Part shown: positions 33,504 through 41,637 of the stretch, in pieces | How positions within the stretch are numbered: position 1 is the first letter of the stretch | Layout of the letters: each line of letters opens with the position of its first letter | Origin: Chlorobiaceae bacterium | GTDB lineage: Bacteria; Bacteroidota; Chlorobiia; Chlorobiales; Chlorobiaceae | Length of the DNA: 64,000 nt | Assembly: GCA_013334565.1 (NCBI GenBank) | Contig: JAAXXI010000007.1 | Location: forward strand, 1-64,000 | Direction of reading: 5' to 3' | The notes under the pieces: generated by a model | The model's input: the letters and a program-made list of their open reading frames with translations, nothing else | Told to the model about the DNA's origin: nothing | Database searches by the model: none | Translations under genes and position numbers: made by a program

Positions 33504-33749
33504 CCGGAACTTTGTCCGGCCTGCACCCGGGCTTCCGGCAATAGTGGTCGGTGCCGTTCAATGATGTGTCCTGCTGCCAGCTCTGTTACCTGAACGGTTT
33601 TGTGCCGGTTATTGATTCCGTTACGCCTGGAAAAAATCCGGCCACATGAAAATTTCCCGTGTTTGATGACCGTTTGAAAGCCCGTCGCGGTTGTTTATGT
33701 TTACGGCGGATGAATGGGAAATAGGTTATCAAGTATTCAGGGATCACGG

Positions 33750-36134
33750 ATGTTGTCTATGAACGCACTTACACTGAAAAAACTGGAATTTGACCGGGTT
33801 GCCGCTTACGCCGCCCGTTTTGCCCTTTCACCGATGGGCAGCGACCGGCTGCTCGGATCGTGCCCGTTCCAGGAAAGGGAGGCGCTGACAGAAGAGCTCG
33901 AGAGAGTGCTTGAATTGAGGAACTTGCTGATGGAAGGCCTTTCGCTCCCGTTTTCGTTCCTGCCCGATACGAGGCCGCACCTGAAAAAGCTCGAGATCCT
34001 CGAAAGCACGCTCGAGCCAGAGGAACTGCAGGATGTTTTCCAGCTTCTCCATGCTTCGGTCCTGCTCCGCAAGTTCATGTTCCAGAACCGGGAGGTCTAT
34101 CCACGGCTCAATGACCTTACCATCGCCATCTGGCTTGAGCGTAGCCTGCAGGCGGCTATCCGTGCGGTGATCGATGAACAGGGCAATGTGAGGGATACGG
34201 CCAGCGACGCGCTTTACCTGATCCGCAGGGAGCTCGGTGAAGGAAGGGAACAGGTCCGCAGGAAGATGGAGCGCCTCCTGAGGCACTGTTCCGCGAACGG
34301 ATGGCTCATGGAGGATGTCGTCGCCGTGAAGAACGGCCGCCTCACGCTCGCTCTGAAGGTCGAATACAAGCACAAGCTGAGCGGCTATATCCAGGATTAT
34401 TCCGGGTCAGGCCAAACGGTTTTTATCGAGCCGGGCGAAACGCTCGAGCTCAGCAACAGGATTCAGCATCTGCAGATAGCCGAGCGCAGGGAGATTGAAA
34501 GGGTCCTCAGGGAGGTCTCCGGAAAGCTGCGTGCCGAACTGGAAAACATCAGGCATAATGAAACCCTGCTTTCGGAATTCGATTCCATCTACGCCAGGGG
34601 TCGCTTCGCCGTCGAAATCGGGGGCGTGCTGCCTGCGATTTCGACGGACCGCACCCTGCGCATTGTCAGGGGATATCATCCGTGGCTGCTCATTTCCCAC
34701 CGGGACAAGAAGGTGGTCCCCCTGGACCTCGATCTCGGGGAAGATGAGCATGTGCTGGTCATTTCCGGGCCGAATGCCGGAGGCAAGACCGTCGCCATGA
34801 AAACCGCCGGTCTGCTCTGCTGCATGCTGCTCCACGGCTATCTTCCCCCTTGCAGCGAAAGTTCGGTTTTTCCGCTTTTCAGCAACATTTTCATTGAAAT
34901 CGGTGATGACCAGTCCATCGATAACGACCTTTCGACATTCAGTTCCCATCTTGAAGAGATCAGGAAGATCATCGGGTCTGCCGGCAGCCGGGACCTCGTG
35001 CTTGTCGACGAGCTCTGCGCAGGGACCGACGTCGAGGAAGGCGGTGCGATTGCACGTGCCATTATCGAGGAGCTGCTCGAAAGGGGCTGCAAGTGCGTGG
35101 TGACGACGCATATCGGCGAGCTCAAGGCATATGCGCATGAACGGGCGGGTGTGCTGAACGGCGCCATGGAGTTCGACCGCACAGGCCTCCAGCCGACCTT
35201 CAGGTTCATCAAGGGGCTGCCGGGCAACAGCTTCGCTTTCGCCATGATGAAACGGATGGGCTTTCCGGAAAAGATGATAGAGCGGGCCGCGGGGTATATG
35301 CATGGCGAGAAAATCGGACTTGAAACGATGCTCGATGACCTCAAGTCGATGCTCGAAGAAAACCGCTCCCTGCGCAAACGGCTCGGCGAGGAAAATGCCG
35401 CACTCGACGAGCGCGAGCGCAGCATGCGCGAGGAAGAATCGAAGCTCCTCCGCAGGCAGCGGGAGCTGAAGCTTGGCGTTTCGAGGGAAATCATGAGGGA
35501 GGTCGAACATGCCCGCAAGGAAATCAAAGGTATCCTTCAGGAGGTGAAAAACGCCCCTTCAGATGAAGAAGCGGTGCGTGAAGCGAGGAATAAGCTCGGC
35601 CGGAAGCTGCAGGAAGCGGTAAGGAAGGCTGGGGAAAGGGATGAAGAAAACCGGTTCACCGGCGATTTGTCGATCAGGGAAGGCGACCTTGTCAGATTTC
35701 TTGATTCGAACGCAACGGGCGAAGTGGAAAGCGTGAGCAGGGACACGGCGATCGTCCGTTGCGGAAATTTCAGGCTCACCACCTCACTGAGGAACCTGGA
35801 AAAAATTTCAAGGAAAGAGGAGCGGAAAATGCAGAGATCTCCCGAAGTTCCGGGAAAGAAAAGTTCATGGTCGGTCGCTTCCGGTTTATTCGAATCGACG
35901 AGGCTCGATCTCCGGGGACTTGCCGGCGACGAAGCTATCATGAAGATCGACCGTTTCATCGACTCCATGAGGCTGAACGGTATTCGCTCGGGCATCATAG
36001 TTCACGGGAAAGGGTCGGGGGCTCTCCGGCAGAGGACGGCGGAATTCCTGCAGCAGCACCCGTCGGTGAAAAACTTCCGTCTTGGGGAATGGGACGAGGG
36101 CGGGACCGGAGTGACCGTGGTTGAGCTCAAGTGA
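33750..36134 (+). CDS. mutS2: MutS2 endonuclease/ATPase
   Basis: About 794 residues. Core and clamp region, then the ATPase: VISGPNAGGKTVAMKTAG (Walker A), SIDNDLSTFSSHL, LVLVDELCAGTDVEEGGAIA (Walker B) and VTTHIGELKAYA. A long coiled coil (about 520-640) leads to the KOW-like segment and a C-terminal Smr nuclease domain (TRLDLRGLAGDEAIMKID... IVHGKGSGALR). MutS2 lacks the mismatch-recognition domain and acts against recombination or on collided ribosomes. ATG at 33750 or 33759 may be used; family alignment favours the MNALTLKKLEF region. Confidence 0.95.
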   Translation: MLSMNALTLKKLEFDRVAAYAARFALSPMGSDRLLGSCPFQEREALTEELERVLELRNLLMEGLSLPFSFLPDTRPHLKKLEILESTLEPEELQDVFQLLHASVLLRKFMFQNREVYPRLNDLTIAIWLERSLQAAIRAVIDEQGNVRDTASDALYLIRRELGEGREQVRRKMERLLRHCSANGWLMEDVVAVKNGRLTLALKVEYKHKLSGYIQDYSGSGQTVFIEPGETLELSNRIQHLQIAERREIERVLREVSGKLRAELENIRHNETLLSEFDSIYARGRFAVEIGGVLPAISTDRTLRIVRGYHPWLLISHRDKKVVPLDLDLGEDEHVLVISGPNAGGKTVAMKTAGLLCCMLLHGYLPPCSESSVFPLFSNIFIEIGDDQSIDNDLSTFSSHLEEIRKIIGSAGSRDLVLVDELCAGTDVEEGGAIARAIIEELLERGCKCVVTTHIGELKAYAHERAGVLNGAMEFDRTGLQPTFRFIKGLPGNSFAFAMMKRMGFPEKMIERAAGYMHGEKIGLETMLDDLKSMLEENRSLRKRLGEENAALDERERSMREEESKLLRRQRELKLGVSREIMREVEHARKEIKGILQEVKNAPSDEEAVREARNKLGRKLQEAVRKAGERDEENRFTGDLSIREGDLVRFLDSNATGEVESVSRDTAIVRCGNFRLTTSLRNLEKISRKEERKMQRSPEVPGKKSSWSVASGLFESTRLDLRGLAGDEAIMKIDRFIDSMRLNGIRSGIIVHGKGSGALRQRTAEFLQQHPSVKNFRLGEWDEGGTGVTVVELK

Positions 36135-36270
36135 GCTTTTTCCGCTTTTCGTCTGCAGCTGCGGATTGAAAAACAGCGTGCAATGCACTATCTTAAGCCG
36201 TAGGTGCCCGAACGGGGTGTAAACCGTGTCCCGGTACCCGATACCATAACTATCCATAAAACCGCAGGGC

Positions 36271-36888
36271 GTGAAACAGCAGTTACATACATACCTGACC
36301 ATTCCCAACCTGCTGACTGCCCTGAGGATAGCGCTCGTCCCGGTTTTTGTATTTCTCCTGCTTCAGGATGATCCGGCCAGCAAGGTCGCAGGCGTCATTG
36401 TGTTCGCTTTCGCCTCGCTGACCGATATTTACGACGGCTACCATGCACGCAAGTACGGAGAGACAACGAGGCTCGGCGCATTTCTCGATCCTCTTGCCGA
36501 CAAACTGCTTATTACGGCGGCATTCCTGCTCTACGTCTGGCTCGGTTACCTTCAGCTCTGGATGGTCCTCCTGGTCGTTGTCCGGGATGTCGTTATCACC
36601 GGCCTGCGGATCTATGCCGAAATGAAGGACAAACCGGTCGTGACCAGCATGGAAGCGAAATACAAGACGCTCGTTCAGCATCTCTTCGTCTATGCGGTCA
36701 TGTTCCTCGTGCTTCTCAAGGAGACTGCCTTCCTTGGCCGAAGCGCAACGAGCATGATCAGCACGTTCCTCATGAACGATATCCTGAATTACATCATGCT
36801 CGCGGTTACCGTCCTCACGGTCTACACGGGGATTTCCTACCTGGTGAGCAACTGGAAGATTTACTCCGGCAAGCCATTTCAGGGTTGA
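36271..36888 (+). CDS. pgsA: CDP-diacylglycerol-glycerol-3-phosphate phosphatidyltransferase
   Basis: 205 residues, GTG start preceded by GCAGGG. The CDP-alcohol phosphotransferase motif is DIYDGYHARKYGETTRLGAFLDPLADK split around position 55-80 (D-G-x2-A-R-x8-G-x3-D-x3-D, here DGYHARK...GAFLDPLAD). N-terminal IPNLLTALRIALVPVFVFLL is the usual PgsA opening. It makes phosphatidylglycerophosphate; the next gene, pgpA, removes its phosphate, so two successive steps of phosphatidylglycerol synthesis are paired. Confidence 0.92.
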   Translation: MKQQLHTYLTIPNLLTALRIALVPVFVFLLLQDDPASKVAGVIVFAFASLTDIYDGYHARKYGETTRLGAFLDPLADKLLITAAFLLYVWLGYLQLWMVLLVVVRDVVITGLRIYAEMKDKPVVTSMEAKYKTLVQHLFVYAVMFLVLLKETAFLGRSATSMISTFLMNDILNYIMLAVTVLTVYTGISYLVSNWKIYSGKPFQG

Positions 36889-36895
36889 GGGTGTC

Positions 36896-37372
36896 ATGAG
36901 GCTGACCGTAGCGAAAATTATCGGGACCTGTTTCGGGGCCGGATACTTTCCCTGGGCCCCCGGGACCTTCACCAGCCTCCTTGCCGTCCTTCCCTGCATC
37001 TTTTTTCCAGGCATGCTCGATCCAAAGGTCATGTGCGGTCTCGTGGCCGTCGCCTGTGCCGCCGGAGTATGGGCCGGAACGGTCATGGAAGAGCATTTCG
37101 GGGAGGATCCCTCCATCGTTACCATTGACGAACTTGCCGGCCAGTGGCTGGCGCTCGCGGCGGTTCCCTACGGAGTGGTCCCATTCACGCTTTCCTTTCT
37201 TTTTTTCCGCCTGTTCGATATTCTCAAGCCAGGCCCAATCGACGCCCTTCAGCGGTTGCCCGGGGGATGGGGCATCATGGCCGATGACCTGCTTGCCGGC
37301 ATCCTTGCCAACATTGCGGCAAGGTGTGTGCTTGCGCTGCTCATGCTGCTTCACCTGCCTTCCGGCATATAG
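36896..37372 (+). CDS. pgpA: phosphatidylglycerophosphatase A
   Basis: 158 residues. FGAGYFPWAPGTFTSLLA is the PgpA N-terminal signature, and PSIVTIDELAGQWLAL plus WGIMADDLLAGILANI carry the acidic catalytic residues. It dephosphorylates phosphatidylglycerophosphate at the inner membrane. It follows pgsA by 7 bases. Its 3' end overlaps the convergent dxs gene by 22 bases. Confidence 0.93.
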   Translation: MRLTVAKIIGTCFGAGYFPWAPGTFTSLLAVLPCIFFPGMLDPKVMCGLVAVACAAGVWAGTVMEEHFGEDPSIVTIDELAGQWLALAAVPYGVVPFTLSFLFFRLFDILKPGPIDALQRLPGGWGIMADDLLAGILANIAARCVLALLMLLHLPSGI

Positions 37373-39282
37373 AACGCCGATATCTTCGATGTCAACGCAG
37401 GGATGTCGAAACCGGTTTCCCTGTAGAGGTCGTCCATGTGGCCGTGCGTTACGAATGCGTCCGGTAGCGCGAGCTTCAGCAGGGGATGCTGCATTCCGGC
37501 CGCATTGAGGTGGTCGATAACAGCACTGCCGAGACCGCCGATGCAGCTGTTTTCCTCGATAACCGCGAAATGGGTGACTTTCGGGGCGAGCTCACCGATA
37601 ATCGCGGTATCCAGAGGTTTGAGGAACCTCATGTTCACCACTGCGGCGTCGATGCCCTTTTCCCTGAGGCTCTCAGCCGTTTCGAGGCCTTTCTGCACCA
37701 TGTTGCCCATGCAGAGCAGGGCGATGCCAGTGCCTTCACGGACAACGGCCGCCTTGCCGATTTCCATCGGCAGGAACTCCCTGCGCAGGGTGATGCCGGT
37801 TCCGCTGCCTCTCGGATAACGGATCGCGACTGGACCGTTGACCTGGTACAGGGCGGTATAGAGCATGTCGCGAAGCTCCTGTTCGTCGGCCGGGGCCATG
37901 ATCACCATTCCCGGGACCGGCTGGAGGTAGGAGAGGTCGAAAGCCCCGTGGTGCGTCGGGCCGTCTTCGCCCACGAGTCCTGCCCGGTCGATGGCAAAGA
38001 CGACGTGGAGGTGCTGCTGGGCGACGTCGATGAGGATCTGGTCGTAAGCACGCTGCAGGAAGGTCGAATAGATGGCGCAGACAGGTTTGAGCCCCTGCGT
38101 CGCAAGCCCGGCCGCAAAAGTGACGGCGTGACCCTCCGCGATACCGACATCGTAGAAGCGCAGCGGGAGGGCTTCCTGGAAGAGATCGAGAGAGGTGCCT
38201 GACGGCATGGCCGCGGTGATGGCGGTGATCCGGATATCTTTCTGGGCAAGTTCGACAAGCGCTTCACCGAAGACCTCCTGGAATTTCGGAGGCTGCGGTT
38301 TATCCGCTGTTTTGATAGATTTGCCCGTGACGATATCGAAGCCCCCGCTGTGCGCATGCCACTTGCTCTGGTTTTCCTCCGCCGGTCTGAACCCTTTTCC
38401 TTTTGTCGTCATGACATGCAGGAGTTTGGGATGGGGAAGGTCGCGCATCTCCCTGAGCGCCTTGACCAGCTGCTCCATGTTGTGCCCGTCGATCGGGCCG
38501 AAATAACGCAGGCCGAGCGCTTCGAAGAATGCTCCTGGCGTCAGGGCGGCCTTGATTCCGTCTTCGATCTTGTGCAGCGCTTTCTGGGCCGAATTGCCCA
38601 GATCGTTGTTGAACAGGGAAACCGATTGCCAGATCAGCTTGCGGAGCCTGTTGTAAGTCTTGTTCAGGCTTATGTTGATCAGATGGTTTTTCAGACCGCC
38701 GGTGCTCGGGGAAATAGCCATCTGGTTGTCGTTCAGGATCACGAGGACGTCGCTTTTCAGGTCCCCCAGATGGTTCATGGCCTCGAATGCCATGCCACCG
38801 GTCATGCTGCCGTCGCCGATGACGGCGATCACTTTCTCCTTTCCGCCGATAAGGTCCCTTCCTGCCGCAATTCCCGCTGCCGCGGATATCGATGTGGAAG
38901 CGTGCCCTGTGCCGAACGGATCGTGCGGGCTTTCGGAAATTTTCGGGAACCCTGCGAGGCCGCCGTACTGGCGGTTCGTATGCATCCGGTCGAACCTTCC
39001 GGTCAGCAGTTTATGGATGTAGGCCTGGTGGCCGACGTCCCAGATGATTTTATCCTTCGGAGAATTGTAGACATGGTGCAGTGCCACGGTCAGCTCAACG
39101 ACGCCAAGGCTCGAAGCGAAATGTCCGCCGTTCATGGAAACCAGCTCGATGACCTCTTTCCTGCATTGCTCGGCAAGGGCTGTCAGTTGGGGAATATCGA
39201 GATTTTTCAGGTCTTCCGGCGAACGGATATCGGCGATGCGCAGGGGTGCTGTAACGGATGGGACCGGGTTTGGGTCGGACAT
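37351..39282 (-). CDS. dxs: 1-deoxy-D-xylulose-5-phosphate synthase
   Basis: 643 residues. The thiamine-diphosphate motif is IGDGSMTGGMAFEAMNHLG...VILNDNQMAIS (GDG-x-N type), with HSTSISAA-like GHASTSISAAAG, and the transketolase-type domain has EGHAVTFAAGLA and DRAGLVGEDGPTHHG. It makes DXP from pyruvate and glyceraldehyde 3-phosphate, feeding isoprenoids (carotenoids, bacteriochlorophyll tails, quinones), pyridoxal and thiamine. In phototrophs it is the flux-setting MEP enzyme. Confidence 0.97.
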   Translation of the reverse strand: MSDPNPVPSVTAPLRIADIRSPEDLKNLDIPQLTALAEQCRKEVIELVSMNGGHFASSLGVVELTVALHHVYNSPKDKIIWDVGHQAYIHKLLTGRFDRMHTNRQYGGLAGFPKISESPHDPFGTGHASTSISAAAGIAAGRDLIGGKEKVIAVIGDGSMTGGMAFEAMNHLGDLKSDVLVILNDNQMAISPSTGGLKNHLINISLNKTYNRLRKLIWQSVSLFNNDLGNSAQKALHKIEDGIKAALTPGAFFEALGLRYFGPIDGHNMEQLVKALREMRDLPHPKLLHVMTTKGKGFRPAEENQSKWHAHSGGFDIVTGKSIKTADKPQPPKFQEVFGEALVELAQKDIRITAITAAMPSGTSLDLFQEALPLRFYDVGIAEGHAVTFAAGLATQGLKPVCAIYSTFLQRAYDQILIDVAQQHLHVVFAIDRAGLVGEDGPTHHGAFDLSYLQPVPGMVIMAPADEQELRDMLYTALYQVNGPVAIRYPRGSGTGITLRREFLPMEIGKAAVVREGTGIALLCMGNMVQKGLETAESLREKGIDAAVVNMRFLKPLDTAIIGELAPKVTHFAVIEENSCIGGLGSAVIDHLNAAGMQHPLLKLALPDAFVTHGHMDDLYRETGFDIPALTSKISAFYMPEGR

Positions 39283-39386
39283 GTCTGGTGAAATTTCAGT
39301 TTAGTGGGCTTTCCAATGCAGTAACCATATTTCGGCCTTTCCGGTTCCACCCTCTTTTTATCCTCCCGGGGCAGGGGAGGAGCCCC

Positions 39387-39812
39387 TCAGACGCCGGAAA
39401 TCTGGAAGAGAACGGTTCTTTTTTCGCGAGGCCCGTCCAGCTCGATGAAGAAAAGGGACTGCCATTCGCCCAGCAGCAGCTTCCCGTGGGCGACCGGAAT
39501 GGTTTCGGACGCGTTCATGAACAGGCCGAGAAGATGGGAGTGGGCGTTGTCCCTGCCGTCGACCGACGTCAGGTTGTGCCGGTAGTTGCCGTCTTTGGGC
39601 ACAAACCGTTTGAGGAAGGTTTCCATGTCTTCGAGCAGGCTTTCCTCTTTTTCATTGATCGCGATGAAGGCGGTCGTATGCCGGCTCATCACGTTGAGCT
39701 GCCCGTTGACGATTCCCGACGCCGCGACTGCGGCATCCGCTTCCGGGGTGATGTCGATGATTTCCAGAGGCCTGGTTGTCCTGAGAGAGACGGTTTTGAT
39801 GATGAATTGCAT
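39387..39812 (-). CDS. YjbQ-family protein (secondary thiamine-phosphate synthase type)
   Basis: 141 residues, whole length one UPF0047/YjbQ domain: RPLEIIDITPEADAAV, SRHTTAFIAINEKEE, and AHSHLLGLFMNASETIPVAHGKLLLGEWQSLFFIELDGPREK. The conserved H-x-T, H-x-H and GxWQ elements are present. Some members have weak thiamine-phosphate synthase activity in complementation tests; the true role is uncertain. 104 bases upstream of dxs on the same strand, so possibly cotranscribed. Confidence 0.85.
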   Translation of the reverse strand: MQFIIKTVSLRTTRPLEIIDITPEADAAVAASGIVNGQLNVMSRHTTAFIAINEKEESLLEDMETFLKRFVPKDGNYRHNLTSVDGRDNAHSHLLGLFMNASETIPVAHGKLLLGEWQSLFFIELDGPREKRTVLFQISGV

Positions 39813-39892
39813 CGGGAAATATCGTTATGGTTCTTCAACGTTCGAGAAGTGTACCAAGGGCCTTTGCCAGCCCCTGTGTTCCGGAAGTTTCC

Positions 39893-41335
39893 TCACGGAG
39901 TGATGACGACAGCTTCGTGAGGAGAGAGCCTCACATGGAAAAATGGTGCGTCGTAGGTCATGTCGGCGCTTTTGTCGACATCTTCCGAACTGATGTAGTT
40001 CAGTGCATCGATATCAAGATTTTCGGGCGACGGGTGCCTGAACTCCATGGTGATGCCCGTTGCCGTGAAGTTGGCGAGGACGAACGCGTATTCGTTGCCG
40101 AGGAAGCGCTGGAAGCCGAAACAGTGGGAGCTGCATGCGGTGTTCACTTCGAGCCAGGATATCTGGCCTTCCTGGAACAGCGGTTTTTTCTGCAGCTGGA
40201 AGAGTTTGCCGTAGAGTTCCTCGAGATCGGTGTCGTTCATTTCCGGGGCCTGCTTGAGCAGCTGGACGGGAATTTTCTTGTGGTATCCCGACATCTGGTC
40301 CTGGTGGACGAGGTGCATGCCCGGCGCGGTAAGGAAAACCAGCGCGGCGGCCTTGTTGTTGAGCCCGATTTTTTCGGCGGCCCTCTGCTCGTCGTGGTTT
40401 TCGATGAAACGGCAGAGGTGCTTCTGGTAATCCCACTGCCCCTTCAGGTGGCCCGAGAGCTTTTCGACGTTGACCGGGGCGCTGCTGATGAAGTCATAAA
40501 AGGGCATGTCGTAGGTGAAATCAAAGCCGAGCTGCTGGAGCTCCCACTCTTTGTTCCAGTAGGATTCGGCAAGAAAAATGAACCCTGGGTGCCGCGCTTT
40601 CACCGTCGCAATGGCATTGCTCCAGAACTCTTGCGGCATCGGGCCGCTGAGACGGCTCCAGGTGCTGTTGAACACGCTCTTGAGCACCAGCATGGCTACG
40701 TCGCACCGTACCGCATCGCAGAGGTCGCTGATTTTCAGGAGGTTTCCGGTCATCATCTCGTGCGTCTCATGCCTTGCATAATTGAGCTGCAGCGTATCGG
40801 TCCAGGGCGCGAAAAACGGGTCCTTGCCGCATGCGAGGTACTTGCCGTGCATGTATTCGAAGCCGGCTCCGGGATCATGTACCCACTCGGCACGCGGCAG
40901 CGATATGAAATACTCCGGGTGTTTCGGAAGCCATTCGTTGTCGAGCGCCAGATGGTTGGGCACGAAATCGAGCATCAGCTTTATGCCGTATGCATGCAGT
41001 TTTTCCCTGAACTGAACCAGTTCGTCTTTACCGCCGAGCAGGTCGCTGACCGTGTAGGAAGGGATCGAGTACGGGGAAGAGGCGATGTCGCCGGGAGCGA
41101 TCTCATCGACATGTTCGAAAAAGGAGGTCCTGAGCCCTGGGTGGGCCGTCGCGATCGATTTGCTGTAGAGGCTGGGGTTCCAGACCCCCATCAGCCAGAC
41201 GATGTCGAAACCGGACGAGGCGAAAAAAGCGAATTCGCTTTCGGGAACATTGCCGAGGGTTATTGCCCTGTTGTGGATTGCGCTCAGTTTTTTCAGCCAG
41301 ATTCTCGTATTGATTTCGTAAACGAGAGGAAACAT
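39893..41335 (-). CDS. GH13 alpha-amylase-family enzyme
   Basis: About 480 residues. The four GH13 regions are visible: LMLDFVPNHLALDN (region I, D-x3-NH), LCDAVRCDVAMLV (region II, nucleophile Asp after R-x), FIFLAESYWNK (region III, acid/base Glu) and FIENHDEQRA (region IV, N-H-D). A beta-sandwich-like C-terminal part follows (SHCFGFQRFLGNEYAFVLANF). No signal peptide from the chosen start MFPLVYEINTRIW, so it acts in the cytosol, probably on glycogen or maltose/trehalose derivatives. The frame is open 38 codons further upstream. Exact specificity cannot be read. Confidence 0.85.
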   Translation of the reverse strand: MFPLVYEINTRIWLKKLSAIHNRAITLGNVPESEFAFFASSGFDIVWLMGVWNPSLYSKSIATAHPGLRTSFFEHVDEIAPGDIASSPYSIPSYTVSDLLGGKDELVQFREKLHAYGIKLMLDFVPNHLALDNEWLPKHPEYFISLPRAEWVHDPGAGFEYMHGKYLACGKDPFFAPWTDTLQLNYARHETHEMMTGNLLKISDLCDAVRCDVAMLVLKSVFNSTWSRLSGPMPQEFWSNAIATVKARHPGFIFLAESYWNKEWELQQLGFDFTYDMPFYDFISSAPVNVEKLSGHLKGQWDYQKHLCRFIENHDEQRAAEKIGLNNKAAALVFLTAPGMHLVHQDQMSGYHKKIPVQLLKQAPEMNDTDLEELYGKLFQLQKKPLFQEGQISWLEVNTACSSHCFGFQRFLGNEYAFVLANFTATGITMEFRHPSPENLDIDALNYISSEDVDKSADMTYDAPFFHVRLSPHEAVVITP

Positions 41336-41637
41336 TGGGCGTTTTTTGTTTGGCGATTGTTTGAAGGAGAATATAGCAACTCTCGGGGCAACATGCGTAA
41401 CTCTGTATAAAATATTCCGGAAGCCCTCCGGTGGCGGGTCCGGCGCCACGCTTTCCGGAGGAAGGGGATGTTCGTTCCCGATATGCGGAAAGAAGAGGGA
41501 GCGGAAGGCCGGTTAAATGTTTCCGGTTATTTGTAAAAAGGGTAAAGTTGTACGAAATTCATCAGGATATTTTTTCGGTGCCCGAGGGGAAATCCAGGAC
41601 AAGGCAGGCACTGCAACCGATAAAGCGAGCAAGAGGT

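Noticed and set aside
34407-35510. 367-residue frame antisense to mutS2
   Set aside because: Lies entirely within motif-rich mutS2 ATPase sequence; a by-product of codon bias.
39827-41410. 527-residue plus-strand frame opposite the GH13 gene
   Set aside because: The minus-strand frame shows all four GH13 catalytic regions, while the plus-strand frame shows no family and an odd composition.
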